In this document: piece after piece, positions 51,505-60,521 of the stretch
How positions within the stretch are numbered: position 1 is the first letter of the stretch
Layout: each line of letters begins with the position of its first letter
Source of the DNA: an uncultured Bacilli bacterium
GTDB taxonomy: Bacteria > Bacillota_I > Bacilli_A > RF39 > UBA660
Direction of reading: 5' to 3'
NCBI GenBank assembly: GCA_947625505.1
Contig: CANQON010000002.1
Span: 1 to 64,000, forward strand
Length of the DNA: 64,000 nt
Made by a program: the position numbers and the translations under genes
The notes under the pieces: generated by a model
Seen by the model: the letters and a program-made list of their open reading frames with translations, nothing else
Database searches by the model: none
Told to the model about the DNA's origin: nothing

Positions 51505-52221
51505 ATGATATATGCAGAAATACTTGCTGGTGGAGTAGGTAAAAGAATGGGTAATACAGATATGCCCAAACAATTTTTAATGTTAGGAAATAAACCTATT
51601 ATCATTCATACACTAGAACAATTTTTATTAGCTAATGAAATAGCTAAAATAATTATTGGATGCCCAAAAGATTGGATGGGATATATGAATGATTTAGTTG
51701 CAAAATATATTGGTAAAGATGATCATATCGTAGTTATTGAAGGAGGAGCAGATCGTAATGGTACAATTATGAATGCTTGTCATTATATCGAAGATAACTA
51801 TGGATTAACAGATAAAGATATTATTATAACTCATGATGCTGTTAGACCTTTTGTTGATTATCGTATTATTGAGGATAATATTAAGGCTGCTAAAAAGTTT
51901 GATGCTGTTGATACTATTATTCCTGCTGCGGATACAATTGTAGAATCAACAGATGGTAAGGTTTTAAGTAGTATTCCTGTAAGAGATTATTTATATTTAG
52001 GACAAACACCACAAACTTTTAAAATTAAAGAATTAGTTGAAACTTATGATTCATTAACAGATGATGAAAAGAAAATTTTAACAGATGCATGTAAGATGTT
52101 TGTTATTAAAGATAAAAAAGTAGGTTTCATACGTGGTGAAGAATATAATATGAAAGTTACAACTATGCATGATTTAAAATTAGCTAATGCCATATTGGAA
52201 GTTGGTTTAAATCATGATTAA
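51505..52221 (+). CDS. tarI: Ribitol-5-phosphate cytidylyltransferase (TarI/IspD family)
   Basis: IYAEILAGGVGKRMGNTDMPKQFLMLGNKPIIIHTLEQF, ITHDAVRPFVDYRI; adjacent tarJ favours TarI over IspD. Confidence 0.88.
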   Translation: MIYAEILAGGVGKRMGNTDMPKQFLMLGNKPIIIHTLEQFLLANEIAKIIIGCPKDWMGYMNDLVAKYIGKDDHIVVIEGGADRNGTIMNACHYIEDNYGLTDKDIIITHDAVRPFVDYRIIEDNIKAAKKFDAVDTIIPAADTIVESTDGKVLSSIPVRDYLYLGQTPQTFKIKELVETYDSLTDDEKKILTDACKMFVIKDKKVGFIRGEEYNMKVTTMHDLKLANAILEVGLNHD

Positions 52222-53233
52222 TTGTCATTATCGATTACATTCACCTAAAAGAATAGGTGTCGACTTTGTTGAAGAAGAACTTACTGATGATAAAGTAATA
52301 GTTAAACCATTATATTTATCTATATGTGCTGCTGATGAAAGATATTATCAAGGAAAAAGAGATCCTAAGGTATTAGCTAAAAAATTACCTATGTCATTAA
52401 TTCATGAGGCCGTAGGTGAGGTATTAAAAGATCCTAAAGGAGAGTTTAAACCTGGTACTAAAGTTGTATTAATACCTAATACACCTGTTGAAACAGATGA
52501 TATAGTAAAAGAAAATTATTTAAGAAGCAGTAAATTTAGAGCCAGTGGTTTTGATGGTTTCATGCAAAGTATTGTTCTAATGGATCGTGGACGTATTATT
52601 CCTTATGAAAATGTTGAAGATCGTGTAGCTGTTCTATTAGAATTAATGAGTGTTACAATGAATGCTTTAGAGCATTTTGATAAATATAGTCATTTAAAAA
52701 AACAAACTATTGGTGTATGGGGATGTGGTAACGTTGGATATGTTACTTCCTTAATATTAAAAAAACTATATCCAAATGCCAAAATAATTGTTTTTGGTAC
52801 TAATACTAATAAGCTACATTATTTTCAATTTGCTGATGCAACTTATTTAGTAAGTGATATTCCAGAAGATTTAACTGTTGATCATGCCTTTGAATGTGTT
52901 GGAGGTAGGGGAGCAGAATCAGCTATTAATCAAATGATAGATATTATAAACCCTCAAGGATCTATTGCTCTTATGGGTGTATCTGAAGAGTTAGTAGGCA
53001 TTAATACTAGAATGGTATTAGAAAAAGGTATTACTTTATTAGGTAATAGTCGTAGTGGCTATGAAGACTTTGATGCTGCTATTAAGTTTTTAAATAATTT
53101 CCCAGAAACAATTGATTACTTAAAGAGAATTATTTCTGAGGAAGTTGTTGTACATTCTATTGGTGATATGACAAAAGCTTTCGAACTTGATAGTAATGTT
53201 GATTTTAAAACAATTATGAAGTGGGAAATATAA
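52214..53233 (+). CDS. tarJ: Ribulose-5-phosphate reductase / zinc-type alcohol dehydrogenase (TarJ)
   Basis: KPLYLSICAADERYYQGKRDP, GVWGCGNVGYVTSLILKKLYP; overlaps tarI. Confidence 0.85.
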   Translation: MINCHYRLHSPKRIGVDFVEEELTDDKVIVKPLYLSICAADERYYQGKRDPKVLAKKLPMSLIHEAVGEVLKDPKGEFKPGTKVVLIPNTPVETDDIVKENYLRSSKFRASGFDGFMQSIVLMDRGRIIPYENVEDRVAVLLELMSVTMNALEHFDKYSHLKKQTIGVWGCGNVGYVTSLILKKLYPNAKIIVFGTNTNKLHYFQFADATYLVSDIPEDLTVDHAFECVGGRGAESAINQMIDIINPQGSIALMGVSEELVGINTRMVLEKGITLLGNSRSGYEDFDAAIKFLNNFPETIDYLKRIISEEVVVHSIGDMTKAFELDSNVDFKTIMKWEI

Positions 53234-53262
53234 AAAATAAATAGAAACAGGAGGATTAATAA

Positions 53263-55905
53263 ATGAATAATAAATTTAAGATATCCGTCATTGTTCCTAT
53301 ATATAATGTTGAGAAATATTTAGAAGAATGTATTGAAAGCGTAATACATCAAACAATTGGATTCAAAGAGAATATTCAACTGATATTAGTTAATGATGGA
53401 TCACCTGATAATAGCGAGCAAATATGCTTAAAATACAAAGAAAAATACCCAAATAATGTTATTTATATTAAGCAAAAAAATGCAGGGGTATCAGCTGCTA
53501 GAAACAACGGTTTGAAGCATGCTGAAGGAAAATATGTTAACTTTTTAGACTCTGATGATAAATGGGATTATGGAGCCTTACAAAAAGGTTACAATATGTT
53601 AGAAGAGAATGATGAAATAGATTTAGTAGGCTTTCGTTTAAAATTTTTTGATCATCAAAAAGGTTATCATGCTCTTGATTATAAATTTACTAAAGACGGC
53701 ATAATAGACATTAATGATGAACCTGAAAATATTTTATTACATATTAATTCTGCATTAATAAGAAAAGATGCTTTAAATGGTAAAGAATTTTGTGAGAGTT
53801 TAAAAATAAGTGAAGATACAAGACTTCTTTATGAAATTATTTTTGAAAAAGAAAAATATGGTATTATTTCAAGTTTAAATTATAACTATCGTAAGAGAAG
53901 TGATGAATCAAGTGCTATTCAAACGTCAAAGACTAAAAAATATTGGTATTTAGATACATTAGAATTGGCTCATAAATACTTAATGGACTATTCTATCAAG
54001 AAGTTTAAGGTTGTTCATCCTTATCTACAACATTTTTTAGCATATGATTTGTTTTGGCGTATATATGCTCAGATTGCTATTAAACTTTCTGATGAAGAAC
54101 GAAAAAAATATATTGATTCTATTAAATATTTAATCGATAATATTGATGATAAAGTACTAGCTTTTCAATTTAAAAATCGTGTTGATAGATTATTAATGGT
54201 ATATCAAATTAAATATGGAAAGAATCTTGAAGAAAAACTGGTATTTAAAGATAATGCAATCTACATTGATAATGATAAAGTTATCGATTATGCTCAATTT
54301 CAAAATACGATTAATTTATTTGAAATGCATGATGATAAGTTAATGATAGTTGGAGAAGTAAATAGTACTTTACCTATATCTTTGTTTTATACTTATGATA
54401 ATAAAAAAATTAATATTGAAACATTTTTAATGACTAATGAAGAAGATTTTGGAATAAATAATCAAAAATATGGTTATCGTATCTATATCAATCTTGATCA
54501 ATCTAGTACATTATCTTTTTCTATGAATTTATTTGGACATGATATTCCTTTAACAAATTATTTTACGCATTTTTCACGTCTAAATGAATTAAAAAAAGGA
54601 TATTATTATGAAAATAAGTACTTGTTTGTTAAAAGTAAAAATCATCAGAGTATTATTATTGAACGAAAACCATCAGTGTTTAAAATTATAAAACATGAAT
54701 TAATTTATTTAATTTCTATTTTATGCAGTTTTAAATTGAAAGCTTTTATTATTCGCTTTCTTTATTGGATAACTAAACCTTTTATTAGAAAAAATATTTG
54801 GTTGTTTTGTGATAGAGAGTTTATGGGAGAAGATAGTGGTGAAATCTTCTTTAGATACTTCAATAATCATAATAAAGATAAAAAAATTAAAACTTATTTC
54901 ATCATAGATAAACATTATGATGATTATAAAAGAATGCAACAATATGGTAATGTTGTTAGTTATCATACTTTTAAATTTATGTTGTTATTTTTACATTCAA
55001 AAGTTTTAATTTCATCACATGCTGATGGATATATTAATAATCCTTTTGGTTCTTTTAGACCTTATTATGTAGATTTATATCGTTTTAAGTATATTTATTT
55101 AACACATGGAATATTGTTACATGATTCTTCTAGTTGGTTAAATAGAATTAATAAGAATTTTGCTTTAAATGTTACTACTAGTCCTATGGAATATGAAAGT
55201 ATTATTAAAGGTAAATATTATTTTGAAGATGATGAATTATTAAAGACAGGTATACCTAGATATGATAATTTAAAAAATTTAGATATCAAGGAAGAGAATA
55301 AAATATTATTTATGCCTAGTTGGCGTAGTTTGTTAGTTCCTAATATTATACCTGGAACTCAAAGGAGAGAATATAATCCTGAATTTAAAGATAGTGAATA
55401 TTATAAATTTTATGATCGATTACTTAATGATAAAAAATTACTTGATGTTCTTAAAGAAAAAAATCTAAAAATTAAATTCTGCGTTCATCCAAGTTTTCGA
55501 GCTCAATTTAAAGACTTTATTGGTAATGATTATGTTGAATTTGCTATTGATGTAAATTCACAATATGAAACATTATCTAGTAAAATGTTAGTAACTGATT
55601 ACTCATCAGCTGCTTGTGATTTTGCTTATTTAAATAAACCTGTTATATATGCTAACTTTGATTTAGATCATATCTATGATGTACATTATTATAATAAAGG
55701 ATATTTTGATTATGATAGAGATGGATTTGGCCCAAATTGTCAAAGTTATGATGAAACATTAAACGAAATAATCAAAGTAATTAATAATAATTTTAAAGTT
55801 GAAGAAAAATATAAAAAACGAATGAAAAATTTCTTCTTTTATCGAGATAATAAAAATTGTGAACGTATTTATAATGAAATTATTAAACGTTTACATAATA
55901 AATAA
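53263..55905 (+). CDS. Bifunctional GT2 plus CDP-ribitol/CDP-glycerol phosphotransferase (TarL-like) fusion
   Basis: ISVIVPIYNVEKYLEECIESVIHQTIGFKENIQLILVNDGSPDNS; C-terminal YIYLTHGILLHDSSSWLNR, LFMPSWRSLLVPN, VTDYSSAACDFAYLNKPVIYANFDLDH. Confidence 0.87.
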   Translation: MNNKFKISVIVPIYNVEKYLEECIESVIHQTIGFKENIQLILVNDGSPDNSEQICLKYKEKYPNNVIYIKQKNAGVSAARNNGLKHAEGKYVNFLDSDDKWDYGALQKGYNMLEENDEIDLVGFRLKFFDHQKGYHALDYKFTKDGIIDINDEPENILLHINSALIRKDALNGKEFCESLKISEDTRLLYEIIFEKEKYGIISSLNYNYRKRSDESSAIQTSKTKKYWYLDTLELAHKYLMDYSIKKFKVVHPYLQHFLAYDLFWRIYAQIAIKLSDEERKKYIDSIKYLIDNIDDKVLAFQFKNRVDRLLMVYQIKYGKNLEEKLVFKDNAIYIDNDKVIDYAQFQNTINLFEMHDDKLMIVGEVNSTLPISLFYTYDNKKINIETFLMTNEEDFGINNQKYGYRIYINLDQSSTLSFSMNLFGHDIPLTNYFTHFSRLNELKKGYYYENKYLFVKSKNHQSIIIERKPSVFKIIKHELIYLISILCSFKLKAFIIRFLYWITKPFIRKNIWLFCDREFMGEDSGEIFFRYFNNHNKDKKIKTYFIIDKHYDDYKRMQQYGNVVSYHTFKFMLLFLHSKVLISSHADGYINNPFGSFRPYYVDLYRFKYIYLTHGILLHDSSSWLNRINKNFALNVTTSPMEYESIIKGKYYFEDDELLKTGIPRYDNLKNLDIKEENKILFMPSWRSLLVPNIIPGTQRREYNPEFKDSEYYKFYDRLLNDKKLLDVLKEKNLKIKFCVHPSFRAQFKDFIGNDYVEFAIDVNSQYETLSSKMLVTDYSSAACDFAYLNKPVIYANFDLDHIYDVHYYNKGYFDYDRDGFGPNCQSYDETLNEIIKVINNNFKVEEKYKKRMKNFFFYRDNKNCERIYNEIIKRLHNK

Positions 55906-55912
55906 TTGTAAT

Positions 55913-55932
55913 AGCATTAAAATATGCTTTTT
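55913..55932 (+). terminator. Probable terminator after the tarL-like fusion gene
   Basis: AGCAT-TAAAAT-ATGCTTTTTG. Confidence 0.6.
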
Positions 55933-55951
55933 GCATATACTATAAGTGAAT

Positions 55952-55980
55952 TTGACTTTTATAGGCAAATTTGCTATAAT
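55952..55980 (+). promoter_or_regulatory. Sigma70/SigA-type promoter for the large non-coding RNA
   Basis: TTGACT (55952-55957), 17-nt spacer, TATAAT (55975-55980); predicted TSS about 55987. Confidence 0.88.
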
Positions 55981-55986
55981 GTATCT

Positions 55987-56606
55987 CGTTAATGGCGCAT
56001 TATTCTAGTCAATAACATTTGTTACGAAGGCGGGGGTAAAAGACCGCAAAAGAGCATATCTGTGAAACTTTTGGTGTTTGCTTTTTACGCCCAGTTTAGG
56101 GTGAATGCTGGAAGGTAGAGTGTTGGGCATCCACAATGGCATGTGCAAATGACCCACCATTCATGGAGACCTATTTATGTGTTAAGCCTATACGTACCAT
56201 ACTGATGGACTTAATATGGAATAGGATTGAACCTATCATGTGACGCAAGTTATGGGTAGTGTAGCTTGTCTTGAGTGGTTATTGGGGATAACTCTAGTGT
56301 TAATAATAACCGTAGCTAAGTTTTATTAACGAATTACTGATTTGAAACAATAATTGCAAAAAAGAACTATGAACAAGTGTGTTGGGGAGGAAATCTCCTA
56401 GAGTGTTTGTTAACGTGGGATTCCAGTGCGTACTTAGTGGTAATCAAGCCATACATACAGTGATGTAGTATTGATTTCTTTAAAGGGGAACCGCAATTTG
56501 GTAACGAATTGTAGAAATTAGAGAAACTCTGCTTGACCTATGACGTAAAGTTAACTATGTTAATTGCCATATAATAAGATAAGAAGAAAGGACTTAGTCC
56601 TTTTTT
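55987..56606 (+). ncRNA. Large structured non-coding RNA, candidate OLE (ornate large extremophilic) RNA
   Basis: About 620-nt non-coding gap with own promoter and terminator; less AT-rich than flanks; multiple complementary segments (56032-56042/56081-56092; 56221-56225/56232-56236; 56277-56283/56305-56311; 56494-56498/56507-56511; 56520-56530); immediately upstream of an OapA-like gene. Confidence 0.8.
56587..56606 (+). terminator. Terminator at the 3' end of the large ncRNA
   Basis: AAAGGAC-TTA-GTCCTTTTTT. Confidence 0.8.
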
Positions 56607-56612
56607 GTTTCG

Positions 56613-56641
56613 TTGACAAATATTACTAAATAAGATAAAAT
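56613..56641 (+). promoter_or_regulatory. Separate promoter for the OapA-like gene
   Basis: TTGACA (56613-56618), 17-nt spacer, TAAAAT (56636-56641), downstream of the ncRNA terminator. Confidence 0.8.
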
Positions 56642-56661
56642 TATTATGGTTAGGAGTTAGT

Positions 56662-57231
56662 ATGAAAAAGGAAATAAAAAATCAACTAGAGGACAAGAAA
56701 AAAGCTAAACTTAAAGCTAATTTAAAATGGAGTTTAAGTTTAACTGTAGTAGCAGCTATTATATCTGTTACTTTATCATTTATATCGGAAATAGCTATGA
56801 AAGATGTAAGTTTATTAATTGGTGTTATTGTTATATTATCTTTCATTGGTATTGGTATTATATTTGATATGGTAGGTGTTGCTGTTACATCAGCTGATGA
56901 AGCACCTTTTCATGCTATGCGTTCTAAAAGAGTTAAGGGTGCTAATATGGCAGTTACTTTAAAGAAAAGTGCTAATAAAGTATCATCATTTTGTTGTGAT
57001 GTTATTGGTGATATCTGTGGTATTATATCAGGTGCTGCAGGAGTAGCTGTTGCAGCCCAAATAACTAAAATATTTGGTATATCTACTTTAGTTAGTAGTT
57101 TAATTGTTACAGGTATGATTGCTGCTTTAACGATAGGTGGAAAATCATTAGAAAAGCCTGCAGCTATAAATAATGGAAATAAAATATTATATCAATTTGC
57201 TAAAATCCTTAGTATATTTAGTAAAGCTTAA
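56662..57231 (+). CDS. oapA: OapA-like (OLE-associated protein A / CorB-DUF21-like) integral membrane protein
   Basis: 189 aa, about four TM segments; IGIIFDMVGVAVTSADEAPFHAMRSKRVKGA, VSSFCCDVIGDICGIISGAAG, ALTIGGKSLEKPAAINNGNKI; position directly after a large ncRNA. Confidence 0.78.
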   Translation: MKKEIKNQLEDKKKAKLKANLKWSLSLTVVAAIISVTLSFISEIAMKDVSLLIGVIVILSFIGIGIIFDMVGVAVTSADEAPFHAMRSKRVKGANMAVTLKKSANKVSSFCCDVIGDICGIISGAAGVAVAAQITKIFGISTLVSSLIVTGMIAALTIGGKSLEKPAAINNGNKILYQFAKILSIFSKA

Positions 57232-57242
57232 TGGAGGATTAT

Positions 57243-58043
57243 ATGAGAAAGTTTTTTTATAACATTAGAAAGTATTTTAAATATGCCATTTATTCAGCTA
57301 AAGCAGAATTAAAAAGTGAAGTTGCTGACTCATATCTTAACTGGTTATGGTGGGTAATTGAACCAATCTGTTTTATGTTAATATATTACTTTGTTTTTGG
57401 TGTTATATTTCCAAATAATGAAAAGTATTTTGCATCTTTTGTTTTTATTGGTTTATCAGCCTGGGAATTTTTTAATCGAATGATTAATGGTAGTGTTAAA
57501 TTAATAATTAATAATCGTGATTTAGTTACTAAAGTATATATTCCTAAATATATATTATTACTATCTAAATCATTTACTTATTTATTTAAATTAGGTATTT
57601 CTTTATTAATTGCGTTTGCTCTTATGCTTTATCAAGGAGTACCATTTACTTGGCATTTCTTACTATTTATACCAATTTTAATAATATTATATCTTTTATC
57701 TTTTGGCATTGGATTATTATTAATGCATTTTGGTGTTTCATTTAATGACTTAGCTAATTTAACAGAAATTGGTTTAAGAATGGTATTCTATGTATCTGGT
57801 GTCTTCTATAATATAACATCACGTTTAGGTAATAGACATGTTGGACCTATTAAGATAGGTGGCTTTTTACTTAAAGCTAATCCAGTAGCTTTTTGTATGG
57901 ATTCATTACGTAGAGTCATGTTATATGCTAAATTACCTGATTTTAAATTTTTACTTATATGGTTAGTGATTAGTATATTATTATGTGCATGGGGAGTACA
58001 TGTAATTCATAAGAATGAAAATAGTTATGCGAAGGTGATATAA
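57243..58043 (+). CDS. tagG: Teichoic acid / polysaccharide ABC exporter permease (TagG-like)
   Basis: SEVADSYLNWLWWVIEPICFMLIYYFVFGVIF, ABC-2 type permease; followed by TagH-like ATPase; ATG 57243 after TGGAGG. Confidence 0.88.
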   Translation: MRKFFYNIRKYFKYAIYSAKAELKSEVADSYLNWLWWVIEPICFMLIYYFVFGVIFPNNEKYFASFVFIGLSAWEFFNRMINGSVKLIINNRDLVTKVYIPKYILLLSKSFTYLFKLGISLLIAFALMLYQGVPFTWHFLLFIPILIILYLLSFGIGLLLMHFGVSFNDLANLTEIGLRMVFYVSGVFYNITSRLGNRHVGPIKIGGFLLKANPVAFCMDSLRRVMLYAKLPDFKFLLIWLVISILLCAWGVHVIHKNENSYAKVI

Positions 58044-58044
58044 A

Positions 58045-58782
58045 GTGGCAGATAAAAAAAAGATTGCCGTTACGGTTAAAGATCTTCATATTACATATCG
58101 TGGACTTAAGAAGACATCCATTCGTGCTTCTTGGAAAAACTTTGGTAATAAAATCGAATTGTTTCATGCTTTAAAAGGTGTAAGCTTTGAGATAGAAGAG
58201 GGTAAAATATTAGGTATTATTGGTACTAATGGTGCTGGTAAATCAACTATGTTACGTGCTATAGCAGGTATCTTCTCTCCTGATAAAGGTAAAATTGATT
58301 TACATGGTAATACAATTTCTTTACTATCAATAGGTGTTGGTTTTAATAAAAAGTTAACAGGACGTGAAAATATTTTCTTATCAGGTATGTTACTTGGGTT
58401 CTCTGAAGATGATATTAGAAAAAAAGAAAAAGATATAATTGAATTTGCTGATATAGGTGATTTTATTGATAAACCTGTTAAGACTTATTCATCAGGTATG
58501 TATTCTAAATTAGCATTTGCTATTACAGCTATTTTAGAGACTGATATTATGCTTATTGATGAAGTATTATCAGTAGGAGATGCTAAATTTAAAGAGAAAA
58601 GCTATAATAAAATGAAAGAGTTAATTAGCGATGAACATCGTACCGTTATTATTGTTTCTCATAGTCTTGATACTATTGAAGAGTTATGTGATGAAGTATT
58701 ATGGCTAAATGAAGGTGAAGTTGTTAAAATAGGAAAACCTAAAGATATTTTACCTGAATATCGTGAATTTATGAAAGACTAA
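58045..58782 (+). CDS. tagH: Teichoic acid / polysaccharide ABC exporter ATP-binding protein (TagH-like)
   Basis: Walker A GTNGAGKSTMLRAIAG, KTYSSGMYSKLAFAI signature, IMLIDEVLSVGD. Confidence 0.92.
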   Translation: MADKKKIAVTVKDLHITYRGLKKTSIRASWKNFGNKIELFHALKGVSFEIEEGKILGIIGTNGAGKSTMLRAIAGIFSPDKGKIDLHGNTISLLSIGVGFNKKLTGRENIFLSGMLLGFSEDDIRKKEKDIIEFADIGDFIDKPVKTYSSGMYSKLAFAITAILETDIMLIDEVLSVGDAKFKEKSYNKMKELISDEHRTVIIVSHSLDTIEELCDEVLWLNEGEVVKIGKPKDILPEYREFMKD

Positions 58783-58796
58783 TATAGTCTTTTTTC
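58774..58796 (+). terminator. Terminator incorporating the tagH stop codon
   Basis: AAAGACTA-ATA-TAGTCTTTTTTC. Confidence 0.7.
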
Positions 58797-58921
58797 TTTA
58801 CACTATTTTATGTAAAATTTTGTAAAATTAACGATTTTTGTTTGAAACTTAAGTAAATTTGCTATAATTAAGTTAGTGATAGGGTATTAGAAGCCTACAC
58901 AAATTATAATGAGGTGAAATA

Positions 58922-59761
58922 ATGAGTGTTATTATAGATGGAAAAGAAGTAAGTGCTAAGGTACAAGAAAATGTTAAAGCTGAAATTAAAAATTGTATGA
59001 TTAGACCTAGTGTTGCTGTTATTCAAGTGGGGGATAATCCAGCTAGTAACTCTTATATAAGTAATAAAGAAAAAGTATGTGGTGCAGTAGGTATTTACTT
59101 TAGATTATATAAATTTGATGATGGAACTCCTGAACTTACAATTATTAATAAGATAAAAGAATTAAATAATGATGAATATGTTAATGGTATTATGGTTCAA
59201 TTACCTTTACCTCCTCAATATAATGAAAAAAGATTACTTAATACGATAAGTAATGCTAAAGATGTTGATGGTTTAACAGATATTAATACAGGAAGATTTA
59301 TTAATGGTAAGAAAACATTAATACCTTGTACAGCTTTAGCTGTTATGCGTGTTTTAGAGGAGTATGGTATTGATGTAGCAGGTAAAGATGTTGTTATTGT
59401 AGGACGTAGTCGTTTAGTAGGAAGACCTTTAGCGACTTTAATGCTTAATAATAATGCAACAGTAACGACTTGTCATAGTGCTACTACTAATTTAAAAGAA
59501 CATACTAAAAGAGCTGATATTTTAGTTGTTGCTACAGGTGTACCTAAATTAATTACAGAAGATATGGTTAAAGATGGAGCTGTTGTTATTGATGTAGGTA
59601 TAAATCGTGTTGATGGTAAATTATGTGGTGATGTTGATTTTGCTAAAGTAGAAAAGAAAGCATCATATATTACTCCAGTACCTGGGGGAATAGGTCCTAT
59701 GACTGTGGCAATGTTATTAGAAAATATCTTATTATGTTATAATGCTAAAAATAGTAAATAA
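58922..59761 (+). CDS. folD: Methylenetetrahydrofolate dehydrogenase/cyclohydrolase
   Basis: VGDNPASNSYISNKEKVC, VQLPLPPQYNEKRLL, KDVDGLTDINTGRF, VIVGRSRLVGRPLATLM, PVPGGIGPMTVAMLLENI. Confidence 0.96.
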   Translation: MSVIIDGKEVSAKVQENVKAEIKNCMIRPSVAVIQVGDNPASNSYISNKEKVCGAVGIYFRLYKFDDGTPELTIINKIKELNNDEYVNGIMVQLPLPPQYNEKRLLNTISNAKDVDGLTDINTGRFINGKKTLIPCTALAVMRVLEEYGIDVAGKDVVIVGRSRLVGRPLATLMLNNNATVTTCHSATTNLKEHTKRADILVVATGVPKLITEDMVKDGAVVIDVGINRVDGKLCGDVDFAKVEKKASYITPVPGGIGPMTVAMLLENILLCYNAKNSK

Positions 59762-59788
59762 AAAGAGCTAAGTTTTCTTAGTTCTTTT
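59761..59788. terminator. Bidirectional terminator folD / lexA
   Basis: AAAAGAGCTAAG-TTTT-CTTAGTTCTTTT. Confidence 0.7.
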
Positions 59789-60404
59789 ATATTTTACGAT
59801 ATAAACCAATAGCTTTACCTAGAATAAAGACATTATCTAAGATAATAGGTTCCATAGTCTTATTTTCAGGTTGTAATCGAAAATGATCTTTTTCTTTATA
59901 ATATCTTTTTAATGTTACTTCATTATCTTCTGTCATAGCGACAACAATTTCACCATTATGGGCATTTTTACATTTTTCAACGATAACAATATCACCATCT
60001 AATATACCTGCATCAATCATACTTTCACCACTGACATTTAAAGTAAATACTTCTTTATTTTTAGGAATTAAATAAGCAGGTAGGGAAAAGAATTCATTAG
60101 GATTTTCAATAGCTTCAATAGGAGAACCTGCAGTTACTTTACCTAAAAGAGGAACCTCAATAACATTCTCACTAACAGGCATAAATTCATTTTCTACCAT
60201 TAATTCAATAGTACGATTTTTATTAGATCCTTTCTTAATATATCCTTTATCTGCTAATTGATCAAGATGTGCTTGAACAGTTGCAGGTGATGATACATCT
60301 ATAGCTTGAGCTATTTCTCTTACAGTTGGTGGATACCCATGTGATACAATATATTCTTTAATATATTTTAAAGTATCTTCTTGACGTTTCGTTAGTTTTT
60401 CCAT
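59787..60404 (-). CDS. lexA: SOS repressor LexA
   Basis: TKRQEDTLKYIKEYIVSHGYPPTVREIAQAI wHTH, SPIEAIENPNEFFSLP (cleavage-site region, here AGSP), NVSGESMIDAGILDGDIVIV; ATG 60404 preceded by GGAGG. Confidence 0.93.
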   Translation of the reverse strand: MEKLTKRQEDTLKYIKEYIVSHGYPPTVREIAQAIDVSSPATVQAHLDQLADKGYIKKGSNKNRTIELMVENEFMPVSENVIEVPLLGKVTAGSPIEAIENPNEFFSLPAYLIPKNKEVFTLNVSGESMIDAGILDGDIVIVEKCKNAHNGEIVVAMTEDNEVTLKRYYKEKDHFRLQPENKTMEPIILDNVFILGKAIGLYRKI

Positions 60405-60456
60405 AAATACCTCCATTTTTATCTACTAAAATTTTATCATATCTTGTTGTTAATGT

Positions 60457-60470
60457 CAAACATTTGTTTG
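60457..60470. promoter_or_regulatory. Candidate LexA (SOS) box between lexA and tkt
   Basis: CAAACATTTGTTTG, near-palindrome close to Bacillus-type CGAACATATGTTCG. Confidence 0.65.
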
Positions 60471-60521
60471 TTTAAATAACAAGGGATATTTGTTATAATA
60501 AATTGTAAGATAGGTGATTGT

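Noticed and set aside
55987-56606. Interpretation as ROOL, GOLLD, group II intron or 6S/tmRNA
   Set aside because: No nearby tRNA cluster or phage context, no intron-encoded protein, length and adjacency to an OapA-like gene fit OLE better; still needs a covariance search.
43524-58782. Whole cluster as a mobile genomic island
   Set aside because: No integrase, transposase, tRNA boundary or flanking direct repeats seen; composition is similar to the rest of the window.
58797-58921. Possible folate-type riboswitch upstream of folD
   Set aside because: The leader between promoter-like TATAAT and the ATG is short (about 50 nt) and I could not recognise THF or ZTP riboswitch core motifs.
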